47,988 bases of DNA from Specibacter cremeus (lineage in GTDB: Bacteria; Actinomycetota; Actinomycetes; Actinomycetales; Micrococcaceae): positions 1-47,988 of the forward strand of contig NZ_RWKQ01000037.1 in the NCBI RefSeq assembly GCF_003946885.1. The letters run 5' to 3'. The notes under the pieces were generated by a model, which saw only the letters and a list, made by a program, of their open reading frames with translations, searched no databases and was not told the DNA's origin. The position numbers and the translations under genes are program-made. Below are positions 1-10,300 of the stretch, one piece after another. Position 1 is the stretch's first letter; each line of letters starts with the position of its first letter.

Positions 1-559
1 CGTCACCATGACGACCAAACCCACCAATCCCATCGGCATCCAAGGCGACGCCGCCATCGTCAAATAACGCGACGGTCAACACCTCGGCGGCGACGAACGC
101 GTGGGTACCGCACTCGGCCATCGCCACCACCCGCGCCTTGGGAAACGCCGACCGGTTCGCCCCGGACCCGGCATACCCGAACTCGGCCGCGTTGGCCGGC
201 GTGTCGGGCACCTCCACCTCGAACCCGTCGATCGCCAACAGCCGCCACCGGCGCAGGAACGATCCCCGCGCCGCGCCCAAGGCCGCCAGCTCCGCGACCG
301 GCGACGCGTCCCCGGCCACCGGCCCGCAGATGCGTTCGAACAGCTCGGGAAACACGTCTGGCCCCAGCCGTTTCCGGGCCTGCGTGATCGCGCTCGAGGT
401 CGGCACGCTCCAGGTCGCGTCCCAGCAGCCGAACCGGTCCAGCGACCCGGTCACCTTCGCCGCGACCTCCTCGTAGTCGTCCTCGGCGAACAAGCACAAC
501 CCCAACGTCAGGTACGTGATCACATGCGCCGGCAGCTTGCCATCTGGAGCGTACCCGGT
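1..559 (-). pseudogene. IS4-family transposase, 3' part (interrupted, runs off the window)
   Basis: Reading the minus strand from about 559 down to 1 gives one open frame with no stop. It starts near GYAPDGKLPAHVITYL and continues through FAEDDYEEVAAKVTG, SSAITQARKRLG, LLAIDGFEVEVPDTPAN and KARVVAMAECGTHAF. This order is that of actinobacterial IS4-type DDE transposases: an N-terminal domain, then the first catalytic Asp in AIDG. There is no start codon at the right end because the gene is cut by the IS3-family element at 561-1802. Its N-terminus lies beyond that element (1803-1938). The C-terminal catalytic part is outside the window. Family recognition is by motif only. Confidence 0.7.
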
Positions 560-613
560 TTGGTGGACACGGTTGGGGTTGGTCCGGGTTCCCGACTGTA
601 GGAGACTACTTTT

Positions 614-907
614 ATGGGTTCCACTCGCAGGAGCTTCACCGATGAGTACAAGCGCGACGCGGTGGCGTTGATTACCGACGGCGGTTATACCGTGGCGGCC
701 GTTGCGAAGAAGCTTGAGATTAGCGAAACAACGATGAGGAAGTGGATGAAGAAGGTCCAACCGGATCCGGCCAAGACTCTTGAAAAGCCGTTGACCGAGT
801 CCGAGAGGACGGAGCTGCAGCGTTTGCGCCAGGAAAACGCGAAACTTGCAATGCAGCTTGACTTTGCAAAAAAAGTATCGACCTGGTTCGCGAAAGGCCA
901 GCAGTGA
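614..907 (+). CDS. IS3-family transposase OrfA (HTH protein)
   Basis: This 97-residue protein opens with RRSFTDEYKRDAVALI, the usual start of the IS3 OrfA helix-turn-helix domain. The HTH covers about residues 8-50 (VAAVAKKLEISETTMRKWMKK) and a leucine-zipper-like stretch follows (LQRLRQENAKLAMQLDFAKK, about 68-87). It binds the IS ends and helps dimerise the transposase. The start ATG follows GTAGGAGAC. The stop overlaps the orfB start (GTGA), and orfB lies in the -1 frame. A run of seven A at 868-874 near the end of the gene is the typical slippery site for making the OrfAB fusion. Confidence 0.9.
   Translation: MGSTRRSFTDEYKRDAVALITDGGYTVAAVAKKLEISETTMRKWMKKVQPDPAKTLEKPLTESERTELQRLRQENAKLAMQLDFAKKVSTWFAKGQQ
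868..874 (+). promoter_or_regulatory. Programmed -1 frameshift site (A7) of the IS3 element
   Basis: The OrfA codons GCA AAA AAA GTA form the heptamer A AAA AAA followed by G, the classic IS3-family -1 slippery sequence. The -1 frame is open from here through 904 and joins orfB, giving KKSIDLVRERPAV ahead of the orfB start. That segment matches the linker expected at the head of the OrfAB transposase. The seen facts are the heptamer and the open -1 frame; frameshifting itself is inferred. Confidence 0.75.
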
Positions 908-1788
908 TCTTTGCTGCCATCGCGGGCTGGGCTGATTCCGATGAGTACGACGTCTCCTTCATGTGCGCGGAGCTGGGCGTGTCGACCTCCGGCTACCATG
1001 CCTGGCGGGGCCGGGGGCCCAGTGCCCGCCAGGTCGAGGACGAGCAGATCCTCGCCGAGATCCGCACCGCGCACGAGGAGCTGGACGGCAACCCCGGGGT
1101 GCGGCGCACCTGGGCCCACCTGACGGCCGCCGGCCGGCGCATCTCGCCCAAGCGCGTGCACCGGCTGATGCGTGCCGCCGGGCTGGAGGGCCGGCACCCG
1201 AAGGCGTGGAAGGCCACCACGGTGGCCGGCGAGGACCCGGTGAACGCCCCGGACCTGATCGGGCGCCACTTCACCGCCGCCGAGCCCAACACGGCCTGGT
1301 GCGGGGACATCACCTACATCAAGACGTGGGAGGGGTGGGCCTACCTGGCCACCGTCATCGACCTGCACTCCCGGGCCCTGGTGGGCTGGGCCCTGGATAC
1401 GCACATGCGCACCTCGCTGGTCACCGACGCCCTGGACCTGGCCCTGGCCCGGCGGGCGCCGACCGCGCCGGTCATCTTCCATTCCGACCGCGGCACGCAA
1501 TACACCTCGGGAGAATTCGCCGACTATTGCGTGAACAACAAGATCATCCGCTCCCTCGGAAAGACGGGAATCTGTTACGACAACGCGGTGTCCGAGTCAT
1601 TCTTCGCGACCTACAAGAAAGAACTCATCCACACCAAGCCCTGGCCCGACATGAAACGCCTCCGCCGAGAGACATTCCTCTGGATCGAAGGCTACTACAA
1701 CACAAAACGACGTCATTCAACGCTCGGCTATTTGACACCCGCGGAATATGAGCTAGGCTATAAAACAATACACGAACTCGCGGCCTAA
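904..1788 (+). CDS. IS3-family transposase OrfB (DDE integrase core)
   Basis: The 294-residue catalytic part has an HTH_21-like segment (LGVSTSGYHAWRGR, then EILAEIRTAHEE and RVHRLMRAAGL). An rve integrase core follows from about residue 125: WCGDITYI holds the first catalytic Asp, FHSDRGTQYTS the second, and DNAVSESFFATYKKE the Glu. The C-terminal YNTKRRHSTLGYLTPAEYE is the usual IS3 signature. The GTG start overlaps the orfA stop. In this family the active enzyme is normally the OrfAB frameshift fusion, while OrfB alone is a minor or regulatory product. Confidence 0.92.
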   Translation: MIFAAIAGWADSDEYDVSFMCAELGVSTSGYHAWRGRGPSARQVEDEQILAEIRTAHEELDGNPGVRRTWAHLTAAGRRISPKRVHRLMRAAGLEGRHPKAWKATTVAGEDPVNAPDLIGRHFTAAEPNTAWCGDITYIKTWEGWAYLATVIDLHSRALVGWALDTHMRTSLVTDALDLALARRAPTAPVIFHSDRGTQYTSGEFADYCVNNKIIRSLGKTGICYDNAVSESFFATYKKELIHTKPWPDMKRLRRETFLWIEGYYNTKRRHSTLGYLTPAEYELGYKTIHELAA

Positions 1789-1802
1789 CCCCGAGTCCAC
1801 AA

Positions 1803-1938
1803 AAGCGGGAACACTCCAATCCGACCTGCGCTCCTTACGCCCACACACCGAGACGGCCTCATCCACTACGTCCCGCGGCACCGCGTCGACCAACACACCC
1901 AACGTCACCTGATCCGGACACACCACTGTTGAACCCAT
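1803..1938 (-). pseudogene. IS4-family transposase, 5' part (split off by the IS3 element)
   Basis: On the minus strand an ATG at 1938 opens MGSTVVCPDQVTLGVLVDAV, then continues through RDVVDEAVSVCGRKERRSDWSVP up to the IS3 end. This is the expected N-terminus of the IS4-type transposase whose remainder is at 1-559: VDEAV followed by a CGRKERRS-type stretch normally leads into LPAHVITYL. Both pieces are on the same strand in the right order, so this is one gene broken by a single insertion. The junction residues do not rejoin perfectly, which suggests small changes at the insertion site. Confidence 0.7.
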
Positions 1939-1989
1939 GACCGACCATCCCAGCACACCCGCCAGCCCCACCCCTCACGACACGCCGGA

Positions 1990-2328
1990 CACCCCACCGA
2001 TTACGCTACGTGGCATTGGGCCTGCGCCCAGCCCGGAACACGGCCGGCATGTCCTGCGCCCAGCGGGCGATCGCGGCTAGCGACCGTGCACCGGCGGCCA
2101 TCGGAAGCCACCGCCACCGTCAGCACGGTCGCCAGCGGGTGCCGCGCACCCCGCCGATCCCGCGGATCCGAAAGCGTACGAGAGCACCTGCCAGAGATCG
2201 ATCCGGCCCAGCAGGCCGGTCCCCAGGTCGGACGAGACGGATTGGCCATCGGGGGCAGAAATGACGGATGATACGGGTGCTGGCACGGCAGACTCCAGGA
2301 CGCGTGAACAGCTTGGAACACCTCCCAC
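1990..2328 (-). pseudogene. Decayed ISAs1-type (H-repeat-like) transposase N-terminus
   Basis: Three overlapping minus-strand frames, each open only in part, give pieces of one protein. VSSDLGTGLLGRIDLWQVLSYA in one frame leads to SDPRDRRGARHPLATVLTVAVA in the next, then GARSLAAIARWAQDMPAVFRAG. DPRDRRGxRHPLxxVLxVAV followed by GARSLAAIxxWA is the characteristic N-terminal signature of ISAs1-family DDE transposases. At least two frameshifts are needed to read it, and only about the first third of the gene is present. The left end of the IS4-type element seems to have cut the rest away. Confidence 0.65.
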
Positions 2329-2583
2329 GATCCGACCGGATGCCGTGCCCGTGCCGCTTTACACCCCCACCCGGAGTGTCGTCACCCCGCCACACCGACA
2401 GACCGATTTTGAACAGGCCTTGAAGCCCTGGCCCTGATGAAACCCCGCTTCATGAAAGATCGAGGTTAATACGTCAGCTCCTCGCCGAAGACTTTGCAGA
2501 CGTCCCGGGGTCGGGTTGGCGACGGTCTCAACAAGTCGACCTACTTACGTAGTCCTTAGCACGTAATCCAAGTGGTTTTCAAA
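2329..2583. other. Intergenic stretch, no gene seen
   Basis: Base composition falls from GC-rich to clearly AT-richer across this stretch, toward the small secreted-protein gene at 2584. No open frame with recognisable protein character is visible on either strand. It is probably a scar between mobile-element debris and the following gene. No transcription terminator hairpin stands out. Confidence 0.4.
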
Positions 2584-3054
2584 TCAAATCGGCACTGTAT
2601 TGAATAACACCGAAGGTTCAATTGAAGCACCACTAATCTGCACCAGAAGCGTCGAGGCCATCGGCACCATGCTCGTCCAGGCGGGAGACGTACCAGTGCC
2701 ATTCCATCCAGTGTAATCTAGCGTGTAAGTCGCAATCAAATCGCAACAACCTTGGTTATTCGGCTTTATCTGATAGATTTTGAATACATACTCCAGAGCC
2801 CCAATATATCCATTTCCACCCCGATACCAGACTGCTTGACACGCCCGAGAGTATCGAACATCGCCGCCAGCATAGTATCCAATGGTAACGCCATCAGCAG
2901 AGCACCCTGACGCCTGAGGGTCCACCCCCCTGCAGGCATTCCCCGAGCACGTAGCTGCCTGCGCTGGAGATATTTGCATGGAGAGCGCCATCCACGCAAC
3001 CACACCAATCGATAAAACAGCACGAATAAGCTTCCCAAAACGCAATCTATTCAT
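2584..3054 (-). CDS. Secreted DUF2690-like small protein
   Basis: This 156-residue protein has a classical signal peptide: basic start (NRLRFGKLIR), hydrophobic core, and an AQA-type cleavage motif near residue 33. The mature start ATCSGNACRGVDPQASGCSAD has the Cys spacing and CxGxxCxGxDPQxxGCxxD pattern of DUF2690 proteins of Actinobacteria, whose function is unknown. Six cysteines (about residues 36, 41, 50, 72, 101, 102) suggest disulfides outside the cell. Codon use and GC are lower than in the flanks, and the gene lies between two dead transposases, so it may have arrived by transfer. About 150 bp of AT-rich DNA upstream probably holds its promoter. Confidence 0.7.
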   Translation of the reverse strand: MNRLRFGKLIRAVLSIGVVAWMALSMQISPAQAATCSGNACRGVDPQASGCSADGVTIGYYAGGDVRYSRACQAVWYRGGNGYIGALEYVFKIYQIKPNNQGCCDLIATYTLDYTGWNGTGTSPAWTSMVPMASTLLVQISGASIEPSVLFNTVPI

Positions 3055-3205
3055 TATTCGATTCCCTATTCTTTAATTTAGTGATTGAGGTTTATTCAAA
3101 AACCGTCGAAATCAATCAAGGCGACGAGCGCGTTCTAAGTGTCAAATGATGACTTTCTTGAAAGAATGGATTTAGCGGAACCTACCTCCAAGAAGTCCGC
3201 CACAA

Positions 3206-3977
3206 ATGTATCATACAACAGAGTTCAGCAAGGCCGCCATCACCGAGATTTGCGCACGGGTCACGGAATTGTTTCCGGTAAAGGTAACGCGTGACCGGCC
3301 GGAAACCCGTCTTCGGTCTGTTCCGGTCCGTGACCGCCACCCTGAGGTACTTGCGCCGCAATCATGTGCAACAAGAACTGGCCAAATTCCACGACGCCTC
3401 GCAATCGAAGATCTCGCGCACCATTGCAGCCTTCGTGCCGATGCTCAAGGCCGTGTTCGCGGACTGGGTCCCGACCGCTGACGACCTCGGCCCGCAGGCG
3501 CAGTACATCATCGGCGGCACGCTCCTGCCCTGCTGGTCCTGGCATGGCCATGCCCGAGCTCCACTCGGACAAGCACCACACCACCGGCGTCAGCGTCCAA
3601 CTCGCCTGCACCCTGGCCGGCCACCTAGCCCGGGTCTCGAATCCGCTGCCCGGCTCAGTCCACGATGTGAAGGCCCTCCGAGAGTCCGGACTGCTAGACG
3701 TGCCGCCGACGGAAACGCGCCACAGCACCTGGGCGATAAGGGCTATATCGGCGTGGGCATGATCACCCCGACACGCAAACCCGTCTACCGGTCGCTCGCG
3801 GACGAGGAAAAATACTTCAACCGCCAGGTCAATCAAGTTCTTTACCAGATAGAGCGGACGATCGCGAATCTCAAGACCTGGCGGATCCTCCACACCGGCT
3901 ACCGCCGCCGTTACGAAACATTCACCGACACCATCGCCGCAATCATCGGCCTAGAATTCCATCGCCAGGCGTTTTGA
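3206..3977 (+). pseudogene. IS5-type (DDE_4) transposase, frameshifted
   Basis: The reading frame changes three times. MYHTTEFSKAAITEICARV begins the HTH part. A second frame from about 3291 gives PVFGLFRSVTATLRYLRRN, SQSKISRTIAAFVPML and IIGGTLLPCWSW. A third frame gives DKHHTTGVSVQLACTLAGHLA and SNPLPGSVHDVKALRESG. The last frame gives DKGYIGVGMITPTRKP and NLKTWRILHTGYRRRYETF. Together these follow an actinobacterial IS5-type transposase from start to end. With at least three frameshifts it cannot be functional. I did not find its terminal inverted repeats. Confidence 0.8.
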
Positions 3978-4057
3978 ATAAGCCTCATAGGGTCAGTGGT
4001 GTCCGAGTAGTCCGTCTGGCCTTGACCATTGTCGACTCGGATCGTATCCCAAGTCGA

Positions 4058-4393
4058 CTATTTCCCATGAAGCCAAGGACCAGGGTCCATCGAGTCAACA
4101 GGCAATCCCTGTTTGCGACGCTTACGCTCTTCGCCAACAGCTCGGAAGAATGGAATCGCGAACAAAATGGCCAGGACCACAAAGCAGATCACCGATGCGC
4201 CGAGTACGCTAATCGGAATGATGAAGAAGAGACTGGAAGGTTGAGGCCTGGTCGTAAGGACGATTGATATGATAGCGACGGCTTCTATAATTCCAATGCC
4301 CCAACTAAGGAGCATGAAATTCTGGTAACGGTTGAAGTAGTACCGACTCTTATTCCCCAGTTTATTAGGTCCCAGGGGGCCCGCTGGTCTCAT
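4058..4393 (-). CDS. Two-TM membrane protein, candidate immunity protein of the RHS toxin
   Basis: This 111-residue protein has two hydrophobic segments: about residues 27-47 (FMLLSWGIGIIEAVAIISIVL) and about 54-80 (SSLFFIIPISVLGASVICFVVLAILFAIPFF). A basic tail follows (RAVGEERKRRKQG). I recognise no family. Its ATG overlaps the stop of the giant RHS gene (ATGA at 4390-4393), so the two are translationally coupled. In polymorphic toxin systems the gene immediately after the toxin tip encodes its immunity protein, and a membrane protein fits protection against a membrane-acting tip. Function is inferred from position; the composition is less GC-rich than the RHS body, as expected for exchangeable toxin/immunity cassettes. 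Confidence 0.7.
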   Translation of the reverse strand: MRPAGPLGPNKLGNKSRYYFNRYQNFMLLSWGIGIIEAVAIISIVLTTRPQPSSLFFIIPISVLGASVICFVVLAILFAIPFFRAVGEERKRRKQGLPVDSMDPGPWLHGK

Positions 4394-7300
4394 CTCTTAC
4401 CGCACCCTTCGGAAGTCTCTTGCCCACCGCTCTGCCCCTCAGCAGAACGAGTTGTCGCCCCTGCACCCAATCCTCCACCGAAGACATCAATGCCAGGGCC
4501 CATGTCGTCTATAATTTTAGCCGCTGTGTCGAAGGTTTCTACAAATTTCGGAATCTTTGCGACAAATCCGATGCCTCCAGTTGCAACCCCGAGTCCGTCC
4601 AACGCCAGCGAGGTCGCATCCCATTGACCGGAAATGCTTTCTGCTGCGATGTCTGAGCCCAAAGTTACCAACGAGGCGGTCTCTGCCACACCCTCGGCAA
4701 CGACAGCGCAGGCACCTCCGACCACTGTTTCGAAGGCGGCGGCACAACCGACCGCCACTAGCGACGCAGCCACAGCGACTATTCCAGCGCCGATGGCCAC
4801 ATTTGACCAAAAGTTCGAGTCGTTCCACCAGTCGAGTCCTGTGGGGTCGCTACGGTTGATCGGGTTGTTGCCGGTGTAGGCGTAGCGTTGGCCGGTTCGT
4901 TGGTAGGCGGGGTCGGTGCTGGTGAAGGCGGCGGTGGCGGGGTCGTAGTAGCGGGCGCGGAGGTAGTCGAATCCGGTGATGAGGTCGTGGTAGGCGCCGG
5001 TGAATCCGAGGGGTGTGGTGGTGGTTCCGGTGTGTCCGGTGAGGATGCCGTAGGCGTCGTAGGTGAAGGCGGCGACCAGGGCGCCGGTGGCGTTGGTGAT
5101 GGCGCGGATGGTGTCCAGGGCGTCGGTGAGCAGGAAGTTCACCGTGCTGCCGGTGATTTGTTCGAGGGGTTTGCCGCCGGGTCCGTAGATCCATTGGTTG
5201 GTGCCGTCGCCGAGCAGGTTCGGGGTGGGGTTGTCGTCCCAGGTGAATTGGGTGGTGGTCCCGCTGGTCTCGGAGGTGCGGAGCCCGGTCGCGTCGTAGG
5301 TGTAGCTGGCGGTCCCGGTGCTGGTGGTAGCGGCGGTAAGTTCGTCGGCGCCGTTGTAGGTGTAGGTGGATGCGGTCCCGGTGGCGGGGGTGGTTTTGGT
5401 GCGGTTGCCGTCGGCGTCGTAGCCGTAGGTGGTCGCCCCGGAGGGTGTGCCGGCGCAGGTGGGGCTGCCGACGGTCGTGGTCGTGGACCAGCAGGGCTGG
5501 TTCGCGGGGTCGTAGGCCAGGGTTCCGCTGCGCAGGGTGGTCGCGTCGGCGGCCCCGTCGTAGGCGTAGGTGCTGGTTGCCCCGCCGGCGACGGAGGTCG
5601 CGAGTTGCTCATTGGCCGTGTACGCGTAGGCTTGCACGCCGCCGGGGAGCCCGGCCGGGGTTTGCGCGGTGACCTGGTTGGCGTTGTCCCGGGCGTAGGC
5701 CAGGGAGGCGAGGGTCGTGGTGGCGGTGGCGAGGGTTTGGGTGGTGAGGGTGTCGGCGGTGCTGAACGTGTTGGTCACGGTGGTGCCGTTGGGGTAGGTG
5801 ATGGTGCCCAGTTGCCCGTCGGGGGTGTAGCCGAGGCTGGTTTTGTTGCCGGCGAAGTCGGTGACCGTGGCCAGCCGGCCGTCGGTGTCGAAGGTTTGTG
5901 CCACGGGGGTGGGTTGCCCCGGGTAGGTGATGGAGGTTTGGTGGCCGTCGGCGTCGTAGCCGTAGGCGACGGTTGCCCCGGCCCCGTTGGTGTGGGAGAG
6001 GATGTCGCCGAAGTCGTCATAGGTCATGGTGCTGGTGCCGGAGGCGTCGGTCATGGTCAGTTGGCGCCCGTCGGGATCGTAGCTGATGTTGCTGATCGCC
6101 GGGGTGGTGTCGGAGTAGGTGGCCGAGGTTTTCTGCCCGTCCGGGGTGTAGGTGAAGGTCGTGGTGACGCCCTTGGCGGTTTGCAGGCTGGTTTCCAGCC
6201 CGGCCGGATCGTAGGTGATGGTGGTGGTGCGGTTGTTCGGGTCGGTCGAGGTGATGCGGCGGCCCTGCCCGTCGTAGGTGGACGAAGTCGTGTGGCCGGT
6301 CCCGTCGATGGTGTCGGCCACGTGCCCGTCCGGGGTGTAGTCGGTTGTCGTGGTGGACCCGTCCGGGGCCTTGGCGGTGGTTGGCTGGTCGGCGGCGTTG
6401 TAACCGGTTGTCGTGGTGTTGTTGTTCGCGTCGGTGCTGCTGGTCTGGTTCCCGTCCGCGTCGAAGACGGCCCGGGTGGTGTGCCCGAGCGGGTCGGTGC
6501 TGGCGGTGACGTGGCCGTGAACATCGCGGGTGTAGCTGATGGTCCCGGGCGCCGGCGGGGTGAGGGTGTTGCGAATCGAGGAGCCTTGGGTCAGCCACAG
6601 GCTGCCGTCGCTGCGCACGTCAAGGATGTCGGGGACCTTGTCCCCGTCGAAGTCCCCGAGGCCGAGCAGGGTGTCCGTGGCCGTGTAGGCCAGGGCCGGG
6701 ATCGCGACGGCGGTCTTGACCATCGGGGAGGTGCCCCCGTTCCCGGCGTAGAACAGGGTGGATCCGTCGGCCTTGACACCGATCAGGTCCGGGTGGCCGT
6801 CGCCGGTGATGTCGCCGGCGGCGATGATCTTACTGAAGATGTTCCAACCGGTCCCTACCTGGACCGGGGCGGAGAACGTGGGCGTGGCGCCGGAGTGGAT
6901 GGGATACAGCCAGAGTTTGCCGGTTGAATCGACGGCCAGGAGGTCCGGGACGCCGTCGCCGTTCATGTCCCCGGCGGCGATGATCTTGGTGAAGCCTCCC
7001 CAGCCGGTCCCCACCTGGACCCGGGCGGAGAACGTGGGCGTGGCGCCGGCGTGGGCGGCGTAAAACCACAGCTTGCCCGTGGAGTCCAGGGCGAGCAGAT
7101 CGGAAACCTTGTCGCCGTTGATGTCCCCGACGCCGAACACCTGCGGGTAGATGCTCCACCCGCCACCGACGGTGACCGGGGCCTTGAACGCCGATTGCGG
7201 GGTCAGTGTTCCGGTGCCGACGTTGAGCAGCAGGTTGCTGTTGGATGTCTTGTCCACCGTGAGCAGGTCCGGGTGGCCGCCGCCGGTGAGGTCCCCGGCG

Positions 7301-10300
7301 GCCAGGACCTGCGCATAGTTCTGCCACCCGGTGGCGCCCACTTGGACGGAGGTTGGGGTCAGCGGCCCTGTCGCCGCTGGTGAGGATGTGCAGGGCGGGG
7401 TGACGCCCTTGGCCGTGCTGGCCGGCGGGACCGTGCAGTTGAGCTGCCCGCGCCCGGTGTCGTACCCCATCAGGGTCTTGTCCCCGGTCGGGGTGGTGGT
7501 GGAGATTTTGTCACCGAAGGCGTCGTAGGTGTAGGTGGTCGTGTTCCCGTTCGGGTCCTTCACCGCGGTCAGCTCGCCCGGGTGGGCCGGATCCGCGTAA
7601 CTGTAGGAGGTTTGGCGGACCACGGTCGCCGGCGGTGGGGTGCCGGCCTGGTTCCCGTCGGCGTTCTGGCTGACGTGGAACTGCTGCGTCACCGACGGCG
7701 TCCCGGCGCCCGTGTAGGTGGTGGTGGTTTCCAGCCCGGTCGGGGAGACGCTTTGAAGGAGGTGCCCGGCCGTGTCGTAGAGGGCGCTGGTCGTGTTCCC
7801 CTCCGGGTCCGAGGAGGCGATCTTGTTCCCGTACTGGTCGTAGGAGCTGGTGGAGGTGTTCCCGTCGGGATCGGTCACCGTGGCGATACCCAGGGTGACC
7901 GGGTCGTAGCTGTACGTCCAGGTGCCGGCCTGCGCCGTCCCGGCGCCCCGGGTTTCGGAGGTCAGCAGCGCATTCGCATCATAAGTGTCGATGGTCTTGT
8001 GCCCGGCCGGGTCGGTGGTCAGTGTTTGCCCGGCCGCCAAGCCCGCCGCGGCGTTGGGACCGTAGGTGAACGTGGTGGTTTGGCCTGTCGGGGTGGTCTG
8101 GGAGGTGACCCGGTCGGCGCTGTCATAGACCATGGACGTCACCGGCGCCGGCGTGAGCGTTTTGCCGTAGTTGTCCGGGCTGCGCATCGAGGACATCAAG
8201 TGCGCGGCGGTGTAGCCGTACTGGGTCCGGTCGCTGTTGTCCGGGCTGCCGGCGGTGCGGATGCTGCCAACCCCGTACACGTCGGTCAAGTTGCCGTTGC
8301 CGTCGTAGCCGTAATCGACCTCACGGCCGCTCTGGTCCTTCACACCGGTGATGTGGGTGCCCGTCCAGGCGAAGGTGTAGGTGCGTCCGCCCGGGTCGCT
8401 CACGGTGGTCAGGTGCCCGTTCGCATCGTAGGCAAGGGTCGTCCAGTACGGGGGTGACGCTTTGACCCCGGCCAGATCGGTTTCCGCGCTCAGCCGGCCC
8501 GTGCCCGTATCAAAGGTGAAGAATTGGGTGCCGCGACGCACATACGAATACGTCGACCCGGTCTTCGTCAGCGTCGCGTCGTAGCGTGGCGCCGACGGGG
8601 TGTACGTGGTTCCGGTGAGGGTGAAGGGCACCACGGAGCCGTCTTCTTGATGGATGGCCACGTTCCCGGCGCCGTCGGTGACCGCGGAGAGCGCATAATT
8701 ATCCGTCCACCCCCACCCGAACGGCCCGTTGACCGCATTCGCCCCGTTGGGGCCGGCCGCGTCGGCCTGCGCGGAGGCGTAGGAACGGGTGACGGCCAAC
8801 GGGTCGCCCAGGCCGGGGGTGGACAGGTCGGTGAAGGAATCACCGAAATAGCCGGTCGCGGTGTTCACCGGGTCTCCCGCGGTGCGTTGCACACAGCCAC
8901 AGTTCACCCACGCGGGGTTGGACCCCTTCGGTTCGTCTTGGACACCGACGGGCCCGCCGATCGGTGCGCCGGGCGTGCCGCCCATGGGAATGAACGCGAT
9001 CGCGTCATAGGCGACATCGTACCCGCCCGGCGTCATGTTGCTGGCATTGCTCAGCGTGACATTCCCGCCCGGGGACATCGCGATCGTCGCGATCGTCGCC
9101 CACTGCTCGGATCCCCAGTCCTGGTTCACCCGGAACTTCCACGGCGCCGCGCCGCCGCCCGGGTTGACCGTGTAGACGACGTCGGTCGCCGACGCACCGG
9201 TGGCCGGGAAGTGGATCTTGATCGTGTAGTACTGCAGGCTGGGCAGGTTCGGCGTCCACACGCCGGTGTCGATGACCTGCGGCTGGCTGGCCGGTTGGGT
9301 GTGCGTGAAGAGAATACGGCCGCCGAATCCGACCCCCAACTGGTGTGTGTCGATCTGGCCCACCGTGACCCCGGTGGGGTCCTTCCCATAGGTCATGGCG
9401 AAGGAGCCGTTGCTGGCCCAATTCCCGGACCCGCAGCCGGCAAGATTCAGCGGCGGGGAGGACTCGTCGTCCACGATGATCGGGGGCCCGCCCGGGCCGC
9501 TCGGGACGGTGGCATCAAGGGTGCACGTCGGCGGGTGCGGATCCGGGTAAGACGGCTCGGTGGATCCCGCCCCGTATTCGTACGCCGAGGTCGCACACGT
9601 GCTCGAACAGGTGCCAATCCAGGTCACGGGCTGGTGCCACCAGCACTCATAATCACCCAGGGCGCAGTACGCCCCGGACGAATCACTCGGATTGCAATGG
9701 TTCGTGCTGTCACACATCGAGTTCACGCCCGGGATTTGCGGCCAACTTGCCCCGTGGTAGTCCGGCGTCGCGTAGCCGTAGTAGCCGTAGCGGATGATCG
9801 GGCTCGCCATCCACCCGAGCACCCGTTCCTGGTACGGCCAATCACCCGGGTGCGCGGCGTCCGCGTACGTGCTCTGCAAGAACGGCGCCCGGTTCGGCGG
9901 ATAGGACGGGTTGCGCGGGTTGTTCGACCAACCCAGCCCCCACGTCCCGTCCGGCCCCGTGCACGTGGGCCCCGGGGTGCACCCGGTCGTGTTCCCGAAC
10001 GCCGCCGTCGGCTGGATGCCGCTGTTGTACGCCCACAGGGCGAAGTACCAGTTCTCCAACTTCGCCGGGTCCGCGTTGTTCGCCGTGACCCCGGCCTCGT
10101 AGAGCTGATTCCACGTCGCCTCAAGGATCTGCAACCCGGCGGCAATGTTCTCCTGGTAGTCGGCGGCGATCTTCATCTGCCCATGGGCGGAAATCGTGGT
10201 ATCCCCGGCATGCATGCCACTGGTGACCTGGGCCAGGCCGTACCCGCAATCCGCGTTCGGGTAATCGATCCGGTCAATGCTGCCCGGGACGCCATAATAG

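Larger units (their letters stand above)
561..1802. mobile_element. IS3-family insertion sequence
   Basis: The element carries orfA and orfB between imperfect inverted ends: GTGGACACGG at 563-572 and CCGAGTCCAC at 1791-1800 (9 of 10 positions complementary). It sits inside an IS4-type transposase gene on the opposite strand. I see no clear 3-4 bp target duplication, so the exact ends are uncertain by a few bases, or the junction has been altered since insertion. Both ORFs are intact and the frameshift signal is preserved, so the element may be recently active. Confidence 0.8.

Noticed and set aside
4888-6927. Long plus-strand frame of 679 codons opposite the RHS gene
   Set aside because: Gly/Val-rich with no domain pattern; it mirrors the codon bias of the YD-repeat gene on the other strand.
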